Part shown: one piece after another, positions 34,399 through 44,637 of the stretch | Numbering within the stretch: position 1 is the first letter of the stretch | Layout: every line of letters starts with the position of its first letter | Origin: Carex sylvatica | Lineage: Eukaryota > Streptophyta > Magnoliopsida > Poales > Cyperaceae | Reading direction: 5' to 3' | NCBI GenBank assembly: GCA_964058845.1 | Contig: CAXKVR010000080.1 | Location: 1 to 64,000, forward strand | Length of the DNA: 64,000 nucleotides | Notes under the pieces: model-generated | What the model was told of the DNA's origin: nothing | Database searches by the model: none | Seen by the model: the letters and a program-made list of their open reading frames with translations, nothing else | Made by a program: the position numbers and the translations under genes

Positions 34399-36523
34399 GA
34401 CTTCAGCACAAGTTGACTATCATTAAAAAAAAAAAATCTCGAATATCACCATCTGTAATTCTGTATCCACAGGAGTTGAAACTTAAAATGCCTCAAAATT
34501 GGAAGATGCAACTATAAATACCCAAATTACCCCTCTCAAAATTTCAAACTATAATAAGCCAAGTAGCTAGCTCCTAGAGCATGGAAAATTTCTTTTCCCA
34601 GGTATCTCAAATTAGCCATGGTGTAGCTGATTAACTGTTTAATTACGAATTTATTGACGAGAAAAATAATAACACTCGATTCTGCAAGAATATTTGCTGA
34701 CAGGTGTCATTGTTTCAACTAAATTGAGGGGCTCAAATTGATCAGTTGATTTTCTAATCTGGAAATTTGCATCGCCTGAGATTTGACATGACTAGCTTGA
34801 CAATTTGTGATCAAAGGAAATTAATGGATGATGAATACTTAAACACATTACTTAGTTAATTGATTATTATTCATTTGAGCAAATTATGTACTTTCAATTG
34901 CGCGAAGAAATTAAAAGTTGTTTCATTCATTGCAATAGTATAACTAGATTTGTAATTACATCTATATCACTATCCTTAAACAAATTTGATCAGTTTGTTT
35001 CATCAAGGCTTGATAAAGTTGGTCCACCTTGTGTGTATTCACACTGATATTTTCACAAGAATTTCTTCTCTGTTTTTTTCTTTTTTGAAAAAGTTTTTTT
35101 CTTTTTTGAAAAACTTGACAGCGGCTGTCAAGACTTCATAAAAATTTCTTTTCTCTCTTTTGAAATCTTGACAGCAGCTGCAAGTAATCTCTCTCTTTCT
35201 CTCTGCCATGCATGGAGTTCATGGGCGGTTTTATAGATAGTGACTCTCTCCCTAACGGCATTTTTTCTACTTCGAAAACCGCTCTACACCTCTCAATCAG
35301 AACAGTACTTAGAGGCTTATAAACGTTTTTCAATAAAAAAAGAGAAAACTTATATGTGGGAAGTATTTATCAACCATACTGGTTTAAATAATTAAATGCA
35401 TGTACAGTTCCGCGATACTGACTGACTATTCATAACAAAAAATTAAGCTGCCAGAAAAAAAACGAATGGATAAATAATTACCAGAATTTTTTAAGGTTGT
35501 GCTTGTGCAGAGTCATTATGGGCATTACAGTTTAGTCGTGTAGAAACATCATTTCACATAAGAATATATTGGTACAAACAAAAATGATATATATATAGCA
35601 TAAAATTCATAATTAGGTACATATGTTGCTAGAATAATCGGAAAATTATTGATCTACAAGTCTTAAACAGGCTGATTAATAGCTCAAGGCACTGACAGCT
35701 GGTTCTTCATAATGGCCAAAGAAAGTAAATATGTATATATTGAGGAAAATGAGATAGTATGATACATCACCAGCCACCAGGTGAACAACAAGCAATGGTA
35801 TTGCGGTCACGATTGGTTTTCTCAGTCCTCATTTTCAACTCAGCAAGATAGTCTATGCCATTGTTTCTGAAATTTGAAAATTGCATACGAGATAGTAATA
35901 AAAAATTCATTGGTCTTTTGTTTGCTTATTAATTCGACCATTTGGAAAAATGTCAAGATCCCAAAATTAGAAACCAACTAATCAATTGAAAATTTGAAAC
36001 CCCTGTCTACATCCAATCTAAACCTTTGGAAGCCTATCCACTCAAGAATAGTGATAGTACAAGATCACGATTTCCATTCGGCTAGACTATTTCCTTCGCT
36101 GATTTTCAATGGATATTACTTGTGGCAGGTCGATTACAGTGCTCGAAAGCAACCTAAGGTATCATCTTGCTTGATTTGTTTATCTCTCTAATAAATGGTA
36201 ACTGCCATTTGCTTTCAATGATAATTAATATCATTGATCATCTACAACAACAAAAAATGTTGTCCAATCATTCATATATTGACTACAGCAATCAAAAGCA
36301 CTGGACAATTGCCACAAAGACAACCAATTTCTCAATGTTAGGAATTCTCTGTATTGCAAATTACAAAATTGTCAGTTCGAAACTTAAAACATTATATTAT
36401 AATCTCATCGTGCAAAATGATTATGATTTATTTACTCAATGAAACACACTATATCAGTCTACGTGGATGAACATGCATCTTTCATGGATTTAGTTCACTA
36501 CAATACATATGTACATTCTAGCA
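34399..36523. other. intergenic DNA, no supported gene
   Basis: AT-rich. Around 35080-35180 an AAAAAGTTTTTTTCTTTTTTG phrase and CTTGACAGC(A/G)GCTG phrases are each repeated. Short frames at 35136-35333 and 35994-36191 have no recognisable domain. Confidence 0.45.
35113..35131. repeat. 19-bp perfect palindrome
   Basis: CTTGACAGCGGCTGTCAAG is self-complementary about its central G. A partial copy, CTTGACAGCAGCTGCAAG, lies at about 35167. Role unknown. Confidence 0.8.
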
Positions 36524-36938
36524 AGAGTTGGACTAAAATGAGTCATGGCTTATTTCGCGTTGGTGAGCTATAGCTCATTTTTTTCATTTTGAAAATTCAA
36601 ACAACCGATCTGAACCGTTCATTTTGTTCTCCATATTGAAATGTGCTTGGAGACCAAATTTTATATTTTTTGAAATATTTTTACTACTTATTAAGCATTT
36701 TTTAAAATTGCTGATCCGATCGTCCAGAAAATTTTACTGTTTTTTTACTGTTTGCAGCAAAACAGCAATTTTAAAAAATACTTAATAAATAGTAAAAAAA
36801 TTCCAAAAAATATAAAATTTGGTCTCCAAGCACATTTCTATATCTAACAGTTCGGATCGGTCGTTTGAACTTTCAAAATGAAAATACAGCATAGAGTACA
36901 AACGCTTGGTGAGCCATGACTCACTCAAGTCCATCTCT
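36524..36938. mobile_element. foldback element, copy 3
   Basis: Inverted ends AGAGTTGGACT at the left and, reversed, AGAGATGGACT at the right, with arms that stay paired for most of about 415 bp. The arm cores (TGCTTGGAGACCAAATTTTA and CTTAATAAATAGTAAAAAAATT) match copies 1 and 2, while the outer arms differ. The flanks ttctagca (36516-36523) and ttatagca (36938-36945) agree at 7 of 8, suggesting an 8-9 bp target duplication and thus hAT or Mutator affiliation. Confidence 0.75.
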
Positions 36939-36945
36939 TATAGCA

Positions 36946-37861
36946 AAACAGTACCATCTCATTTCTTTCCTACACATAAACAACAGACATCATTTTTTAT
37001 ATCCTTTGTATGTTTTTTTGGCAGGCAGTATGTAATTCTTTTTCCATTTTTGCAAGGTATAAAGATGCAATACTGTGACCCTTTTTTCTTACATGGTTTG
37101 GTTTTTCGTGATTAATTGGCAATTATTTTCATTCATTCCGTTCATTTATCTTTCTTCTTATCTCTGCTTGAATGGAAAAAACAGGAACATCAAGTCATGT
37201 AGGACAATTTAGGAAAATCGAACTTCTTCTGTGTTTTGTGTGTGAGTGTTTTGCACTAATTTTATTATATTATGTTAAGCAATTAGGTTGATTGCTCATA
37301 GCCCATAGGATAAGCTATAGCATATTGGAAATCTAGAAAAAGAAAACATAATTTTAAATGAATTTGTTATCGACCTACCTCTATAATTCTACATTTATAC
37401 TACCTTTGGATAGTTTGAATGTGAGTACCGCTACACTAATATTTTTTGATATGGGTACGGTTATTTTACTAATTAACCTTTGAAAACAACGCACTTATAT
37501 TTAGAAAAGAAATCAATTGGAACTGAGCTAATTGGTAAAAGTTTCAACAGCACATTAAACAAATTCTGAAGTTAGAGGTCGGAGCCGATTTTTGTATTTA
37601 TATCAAAAAAAAATTAAAAAATAACCAAAGAGGGACTGTATTTTCAAAACTACACAAATTAAAAAAAAATTTGATTTTAGCACCAATTACCGGAAAACAA
37701 ATTTCCAGAAACTCATCTTCAAAACCGAAAAAAAAAAATTCCGGTATCCCAATTCCATAAAAAAATTTCTGATTTTTAGTTTCAAAACCGAAAAAAAAAA
37801 TATTCCAGAAATAAAATTTGCCTACAAAAGGCTAGCAGGCCCCCTCTCTCCCCACAAATCT
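36946..37861. other. intergenic DNA, no supported gene
   Basis: AT-rich. Between about 37680 and 37810 a phrase around ATTCCGG or TTCCAGAAA is repeated with AAACCGAAAAAAAAA, a degenerate tandem. No gene is seen. Confidence 0.45.
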
Positions 37862-38880
37862 CTTTCTCTCTTTCGGATCTCTTTTGGTTCTCTTTCGGAG
37901 CTTTGATTGTCTGATCAATCAGCTCTTCGATTCAGGTATTTTTATTTTTTTTAATTTAAATTTATAATATAATTAATTAGTTAATTTTAAATTGTTTAGA
38001 ATATTGTCCGAATAATTTAGAATTTTTAGAAAATTCCAAAATGATTTAGAATATTACCCTATTAATTTAAAAAATTCCAAAATAGTCTACAATAATTTAG
38101 AAAATTTCAAAATTGTCTACAATAATTTAAAAAATTCCAAAATGATCTAGAATAATTTAGAAAATTTCAAAATAGACTAGAATAATTTAGAAAATTTTAA
38201 AATAGTTTATAATAATTTAGAAAATTTTAAAATAGTTTATAATAATTTACAAAATTTCAAAATGGTCTAGAATAATTTACAAAATTCCAAAATGGTGTAG
38301 AATAATTTAGAAAATTCTAAAATAGTCTAGAATAATTTGGAAAATGACTTAGATATTGTTCAATTAATTTAAAAATTCAAAGATGGTTTATAATCATTTA
38401 GAAAATTTCAAAATAATTTAGAATAATTTAGAAAATAGTTTAGATATTGTCCGATTAATATAGAAAATTTCAAAATGGTTGAGAATAATTTAGAAAATTC
38501 AAAAATGGTTTAGAATCATTTAGAAATTTTGAAAATATTTTAAAATACTTTAGAAAATTCTAAAATGATTTAGAATTTTTTTAGGAACCTCTTTCTTTTT
38601 CGGAGCTCTGACTATTTGATCGATCGGCTCTTCGATTTAGGTTTTTTTATTTTTTCAATTTGAATTTGAATTTATAATATAATTAATTAGTTCATTTGAA
38701 ATGGTTTAGAATATTGTCGGAATAATTTAGAATTTTTTAGAACATTCCAAAATAATTTAGAATATTGCCCTATTAATTTAAAAAATTCAAAAAATGTGTA
38801 GAATAATTTAGATATTTCCAAAATGGTCTAGAATAATTTAAATTTTTTTAAAATGATATAGAATAATTAAAAAAAATACA
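37862..38880 (+). repeat. duplicated leader block and AT-rich degenerate tandem repeats upstream of the PMD remnant
   Basis: A block at about 37862-38100 recurs at about 38588-38815. Both copies have TTTCGGAGCTCTGA-like sequence, a GATCGGCTCTTCGATT-like sequence, a splice-donor-like AGGT, then ATAATATAATTAATTAG. Between them some fifteen degenerate units of 25-40 bp share AATAATTTAGAAAATTCCAA. The arrangement looks like a 5' leader exon plus first intron that was duplicated and expanded. Confidence 0.65.
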
Positions 38881-38899
38881 AATTGATTTAGAATATTGT

Positions 38900-39480
38900 T
38901 CGACTTTTTGTGAATAACTCATGGCAATCATAGGGTATTTGAGGCCTTTAAGGAGGTAAGCATTTACTTATTTAGTTTTTCATAACTCGGTCCGTAATCA
39001 AATTTTATTGTAATTGATTTTTTTTTCTAATTTAGAGTGATGATATTTTAACCGTGAGACATTATCGACAAAATTGCATGTATAACAATAAGTACGCACC
39101 GTTTTTAATTCTAATGGGCTTATATCATATTGGAACAATGCCTGATATGGCCCTCTATGCGGCCTTCATTCATGGACTTGTCAAGTGGTGGCGTCCGAAA
39201 ACGCACACCTTTTATCTTCCTTTCGGAGAAATGACAGGTATTAACTAATTTAAATAAATTTGTTTTTTTTTATTTCTTACCGACAAGTCAAATAAATTAC
39301 AGTTACGTTGGAGGATATGAGTTGTTTATGGGGTTTGCTTATTTCGAGAGATCCGGTAATGGGAATTACAGACTCAGTGAGTTGTATGAGTTGCTAGGCG
39401 TCCGAGATCATGAAATCATTAGTTACCTTGTTGGACCACACCTGACCATGCTGACATCCTATTTAAGCTTTGCAAAATCA
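38900..39480 (+). pseudogene. plant mobile domain (PMD, MAIN-like) gene remnant
   Basis: Exon 39036-39237 encodes PFLILMGLYHIGTMPDMAL, FIHGLVKWWRPKTHTF and YLPFGEMT. Across an intron at 39238-39302 (GT...AG) the frame continues exactly into VTLEDMSCLWGL at 39303. This is the signature PMD order, WRPETHTFHLPxGEMTVTLEDV in family members. A plausible upstream intron is 38956-39035. After DPVMG a frameshift near 39365 moves the continuing LSELYELLGVRDHE block to another frame. PMD proteins occur both as host silencing factors (MAIN, MAIL1) and inside transposons. Here the gene is broken and runs head-on into a Mutator transposase remnant, so a transposon-borne copy is the likelier reading. Confidence 0.75.
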
Positions 39481-39486
39481 TTCAAA

Positions 39487-40736
39487 AAACTATTTATTCA
39501 ACTTATAGAACGTGTCCTCCACGACCGCTGTAACTGGTAATCGCTGACTAATTTTGAACATGGCGTTCAGTGACTTTGACCCATTTGTTGTCATTATCCC
39601 CCATCGGTGAACTCCGTCCAATGCTTGGTACAACTTCTCTGGAAATGGAAGCTCGTCTTCATCATTAGGGTTCCTCTTATTAAGGTAGTTGATAGCCTTT
39701 GGACAACCAATTTCAAAGTCTTGTATCATCTTCTACAACCTTCTAGGTTTGCATTTGTTCATTCCAGCTATGAACCTGTTGCTAACCTCTCTCTTACGTC
39801 CCACGTGCTTGAAGAGATTTTTGGCAACATGTTGAGAACAATACTGATGCACACATTGATCAGTAGACTCACCCCATTCGAGATGCGGATCCTGGAATCG
39901 ATTATCTTCAATTACTTCCAACCTCAACCATCTCATAAAAAAAACCTAGTTGTCAGTGCTTTCTTTCCCCACAATTGCAAAATCCATTAGAAGGAATTGA
40001 TTTTTGGTACTGTTTCAACATGAAATATGCATCGATACAATCACTGATCTGAGGAACAGTTTCACTGCAATACACGCTCCAAATGCCCATGCCACTCTAT
40101 GGAAATGCCTATCAATTTCGTTAGCAATTAGGATCGAGGTCACACAATACTTAGTTCCTGGATTGTTTCTTTTTATGGCTTCTAATAATGGAATAAGCAA
40201 GTTGTATGAGTTCTCTAAACTCCAAATAGATTTACAATAGCAAGCTCACGGCCTCTTCATAATTTGTTATACTTGGGCGTTACCTTATCATATTTCTGCA
40301 TGATAATATCTTTGATATAATTTATAGGAGACCACACATCCCTTCTAATGGTCTTATCAATTGTAAGGGCAACCATCTCTGTTGTAAGCTGACAATGATC
40401 AGTACGTGTTACCGATACTCTGCATATATGAGAAATTGCTTGTTTGTTAATAATTCAAGATTCTAAAAGACCGTTATACTTCATGCATAATCGAAATTTA
40501 TAAAAATCATCTATGCACACCACCTCGTAACGTCTAGGTTCGCTTCTAAGAATCTTGCACACACAATTCTTCTCGAAATGAAACTCATTGATTACTATTC
40601 TTAGAGCTATTTTCAACTTATAAACTACACCCTTAGCCAATGGATTATCGAATGTTCTTTTTGAGCTGTTGAAAAAATCGACATCCGAAGGCGGAAAACC
40701 GTATATGTCATTGAAACTATCAACCATATGTGTCAT
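39487..40736 (-). pseudogene. Mutator-like (MuDR) transposase remnant
   Basis: Colinear blocks on the minus strand. 40736-40455 has the MuDR N-terminal region with RYEVVCID and KFRLCM. 40430-40230 is a degenerate zinc-finger/DNA-binding part (TDHCQLTTEM). 40200-40015 has NNPGTKY and FHRVAWAFGACI, leading into the first catalytic strand. 39936-39733 has HQYCSQHVAKNLFKH. 39729-39490 has YQALDGVHRWGIMTTNGSKSLNAMF and LPVTAVVEDTFYKL, typical of plant MULE transposases. Stops and frameshifts separate the blocks. No SWIM zinc finger is seen, so the C-terminus is lost. Terminal inverted repeats were not identified. Confidence 0.82.
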
Positions 40737-42420
40737 ATTTTATGTTCATAATTCTTAACTTTATCTTCTAATATTTTATTTATAATAATTATTGCCCTTA
40801 AATTTCTATTTTAATCTAGTAGGTCATTTATCTTCTGTCTAATAGACTATAGTTCAACTAAATGTGATTTACATATATGACTCAAACTCTTTTGTTTTTA
40901 TTTGAAGCTCTAGAATCTTAGACCTCAATTCTCATATAATACCATCTATCTTAAGTAAAGACATACTAGATTCATGGAGGAGATATCTCAGCCTAGTTTT
41001 ATTTTTCCAAATTTGACTCTCTCTAAAGAAATGTTTGACTTATTTGTGAATGTATGATCATTGGACAAATTAGATTGAGTTTCATTGGTTTCAAATGATT
41101 TGCTAGTTGACACACATTCGGATTCATGCCTATTTACACCGAAATTTAAATATACCTTATTTTAGGTGCTACTTGTGTCCTCCTTTTCTATTGTTCGACT
41201 TAGCCACCTTTCTAGGATTTTCAATAGCAAATTTTTCGGTGATGTTGTTGTTGGAAATGATTTCTTTCACATTGACATCAGAGTCTTCATCATAGTTAGC
41301 CATCAAGGCTAGGTTGACTACTTGTTCATCATTCGACTCCGTGTCAGACTCATCATCGCTCAATGTTGGCATTTTCTTACCTTTATATTTTTCATTATTC
41401 GACCTCAATTGGCGTTCTAGTCTTCCTCATTCCTCCTTGTGTCTAGGAAAGATCTTGTAGCATGTTTACATGGAGTGTCCTTCCTTATGATAATTTATAC
41501 ACATCATCTTCTTATTATTCTCTCAACGTCTCTTGTTATATTTTTGTTCAAAGTCCAACATGCCTTGAAATATTTTGAATAAAATGAGGGAATCTTTGAA
41601 GAATTCTTGGTTGATTTTATTTATGAAATGATTATTTAAGAAATAATTGTTTGAGAAGTTGTAGGATTTGTTTTTGTACAATTTTTGATTTTTTACGGGA
41701 AGAGCTATAATCTTAGTTTTGGGTTCATGTTTTTCGGTTTGTCGAAGTTTCTCTTCACAACTCTAGAGATGAGCAATTAGTTCATCCGAGGTGAAAGTTT
41801 GGACTCCCAAGAGTACTTCAAGGGCGCTTATCATTGACTCTCATCTTAGTTTCCTAAGCATCACATGCAAAATATTTCCTACAATTTTATTATTAGAAAT
41901 AGGCTCTCTCAATTCTATAAATTCATTTTGCATTTGTAACATTCTATTGTATATGTCCTCAATTGACTCACTTTCTCTTATATTAAAAGTTTCAAATCTA
42001 GTTTCTAATCAAGTAAGTTTGGCTTGTTTAATTTGATTATTACCCTCATATTTGTTAACAAGGGCATCTCACATTTCTTTAGCATTTTTGGCATTATAAA
42101 ATACTATTGATATATATTCATGTACCGCACCCATAATAGCATTCATTGCTGTATCATTTACCTTGTTGGAAAGTTTTGATTCGGTAGTAATTATGTTGGT
42201 GATTTTGTCATACTTAGGGGTGAAAGCATTTTCAACGACTTCTCATACATCAATTAGGATTAGAAAGTTAACCATTAACTTTTTTCAATAGCTAAAGTTT
42301 TTGGTAGAAGGGATTAACATTGGATGTTCCTTAACATATCTTAGTACCATTGGTGCCATTGGTGCTAGTTATATATCCAAATAAAATTTACAAATTAAGT
42401 GTGCCTTAATTTAAATTTTC
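40737..42420 (-). pseudogene. Copia gag remnant
   Basis: Follows the primer-binding site and 5' LTR at 42436-43685. Minus-strand fragments read as the N-terminal UBN2/DUF4219-type gag (about 42380-41800). A degenerate zinc knuckle near 41500 (CINYHKEGHSM, then a stop, then TC) has Tyr at the second Cys position. An acidic stretch MPTLSDDESDTESNDEQVVN follows (41169-41408). Many stops are present. Protease, integrase and reverse transcriptase are absent: the element is truncated where the Mutator remnant begins. Confidence 0.75.
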
Positions 42421-42421
42421 T

Positions 42422-42433
42422 GCTCTGATACCA
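42422..42433 (-). other. Copia primer-binding site, tRNA-Met(i) type
   Basis: Minus-strand TGGTATCAGAGC, two bases inside the LTR, is the standard initiator-tRNA primer site of plant Copia elements. Confidence 0.9.
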
Positions 42434-42435
42434 CT

Positions 42436-43685
42436 TGTTGGTTCCAAAGGCACCTAGAGAGAGGCGAATATGGGCCTTTTAAATTTTAATCTAAATTAAA
42501 TTATCTAGCGTGTCTATAAGTTATTATTGGCAGAAACTTGAATAACTTGAATCTAAACTAATAAATATGAAAGTAAATAAAAGAGTTTAGAGACACTTAA
42601 CACAAGAGTTGTTTACGGAGTTCGGCACTAATGCCTACGTCTCTGGGGCTTCACGACCTTCTTGATAACGCGTTTTTCTTTACCCAATGAGAAAGAAGTA
42701 CAAGGTGGAACAGGTGAGCCATCGCGAAGCTTAGGAAGTCACACGACCCGAGCACGAAAATGACTCAAGAGCACTAAAGGCTCTAATACAAGAGAAGTGA
42801 GCACTCAAGGCTCTAGTGTTTGAATGAATAAAAGATCTCTCACAAATCACTCTAATTCTTACAATATATTGATTATGATGGATTAGATTTTCGGTTGTTG
42901 AATGAGTATTGAAGTTTCAAGATCAAGTAACCAAGGCTCTATTTTTCAGCAAGAGAAGATGAGTTTGACGGCTAGATTAACAAGAGAAATCCTAATTTTT
43001 GTTTTTATATATAGGGAGATAAGCAAATCTAGTTTTATAGACATTCTATATCTGATGTCTGTCCTCCATGGCCCATAGTGACCCATACATTCAAACTTTG
43101 AATAAAGTTAAAACAATACAGTTGTAAATCTCAGTTTTTTAGAAATTTCAAGCTTTAATTCACTCAAATCGGAGCTCGTATGACCAAACGACAGCCAAAA
43201 TACGAAAGGTGTGCAGGCTGCTAGAATTAAACTGTTATAACGGTCCGAAGCTTTTGTGTAACGGAAAAATTCATTTACGAAGTCCATTTTTCTGCCAAAA
43301 CTCCAGAGGCTGACCATTGTGGCACCGTCATCTGGTCTATGACCATTACAATGGTCTATGAACTGCTACAATGGTCATCAACCATTATGGAACTTCAGCA
43401 ATCTTCAAATAGGCTATCTTGGCGCTCGAGTGTCCGATTTCGGCATATGACCACTTTTCAAAAAGCTTGTGAAGAGTAGATATTATTTTTGAAGTCTTAG
43501 CCTTCATTAAAATAATGGTGTAGTCAGTTATCTTAATGATAAATGAAAGAGCCTCAACAGTTTTATTGCAATTCTAAATCTTATGAATCTGCACATATCT
43601 CAACTCAAGGAAATTGTTAAATTCAATAAATATATGTTTTGCAAATCTAGTCAAACAGACAAGTAGATTATGACACAATCCAACA
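42436..43685 (-). mobile_element. Copia 5' LTR
   Basis: 1250 bp with perfect TGTTGG...CCAACA ends and the primer-binding site adjoining on the left, so the element is on the minus strand. A minus-strand TATA motif lies at about 43003-43014. Two further copies of this LTR lie at 20557-21590 and 44638-46998. Its right flank is Athila gag sequence, so it inserted into an Athila element. Confidence 0.88.
43003..43014 (-). promoter_or_regulatory. TATA box in the Copia 5' LTR
   Basis: Minus-strand CTATATATAAAA; the corresponding place in the other LTR copies reads CTATAAATAGAAG-like. Promoter function is inferred. Confidence 0.55.
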
Positions 43686-43689
43686 ATAA

Positions 43690-44637
43690 TTACTAACTTT
43701 GAACAAAAAGAGGATGGATCATTGTGTGAAGCATAGGATCAATACAATGATATTTTAAGGTGTTGTCCACATCATGGTTTAGAGAAATGGTTAGTTATGT
43801 AGATTTTTTATGATGGTTTAACTCCCACTGCTAGGTTGTCTATTGGTGCTTCTGCAGGAGTAGCAATTATGAACAAGGAACCTGACGGTGCTTACAACCT
43901 CATCGAAGAGATTTCACTCAACCAACACTACTGGACCTCAGAGAGCAAGATGCCATACACAACACTGGGCATGCACCAAGTCAGCGAACTCACTATGCTA
44001 AACACAAAGATTGATGCATTGCATACATCACTTAGCAACCAATCCAAGCAGCGGACGGTAGCAGCAGTCAACGCTGCAACATCTTGTGGATATTATGGAG
44101 GAACACATGAGACAAGAGAGTATATGAAAAGTAGTGGAAGTTGAGAGAGAAACCGAGCAAGTGAATGCCATTGATAATAACTTTCAACCTCAACCAACCT
44201 ATAACACATACCTCCCAAACAATCGCAACCATATAAATTTCTCATATGCCAACAATCCAAAATGCTGCACCTCAACAGAACTACCAACTACAATCCAATT
44301 ACCAACCAAGGTACAACAATTCTCAATCGAACTACCAGCCAAGGCAGTACAATCAACCGTAGAGACCTAACCTCACTTAATTGATAGGGAGATTTCTAGA
44401 GAAGCAAGACAAGGCAAATGTCGACATCACGCAAAAGATGAAAACCTTAGAAGTAGGTGAATAGGGCATTTTTAAACTTTGGAAACAAGACAAGGTGAAT
44501 GTCGACATCACCGCAAAAGATCAAAACCTTAGAAGCAAGACAAGGTGAATGTCGACATTACCGCAACAGAGATTTGGAAGATCATATCTCCAAGATGGCA
44601 AGAGAACTCTCAAGTATCACACGAGGAAAAGATAAAT
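43690..44637 (+). pseudogene. Athila gag fragment (plus strand)
   Basis: Plus-strand CCPHHGLEKWLV, then FYDGLTPTARLSIGASAGVAIMNKEPDGAYNLIEEIS (43814-43920), matches Ty3/gypsy Athila gag. A degenerate zinc-knuckle region CGYYGGTHETREY follows (about 44080), with expected Cys lost, then an Asn/Pro/Gln-rich tail with RNHINFSYANN. Frameshifts are present. It is interrupted at its right end by a Copia LTR and resumes at 46999. Confidence 0.82.
44404..44575. repeat. three-copy repeat interleaved with a piece of Copia LTR
   Basis: GCAAGACAAGG and AATGTCGACAT recur at about 44404, 44486 and 44534. Between the first and second copies lies about 34 bp (GGTGAATAGGGCATTTTTAAA and flanks) that matches the start of the neighbouring Copia LTR at about 44660. 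Confidence 0.75.

Noticed and set aside
35136..36442. Short frames of 65-91 codons
   Set aside because: No domain, no leader or TATA support, and composition matches the surrounding noncoding DNA.
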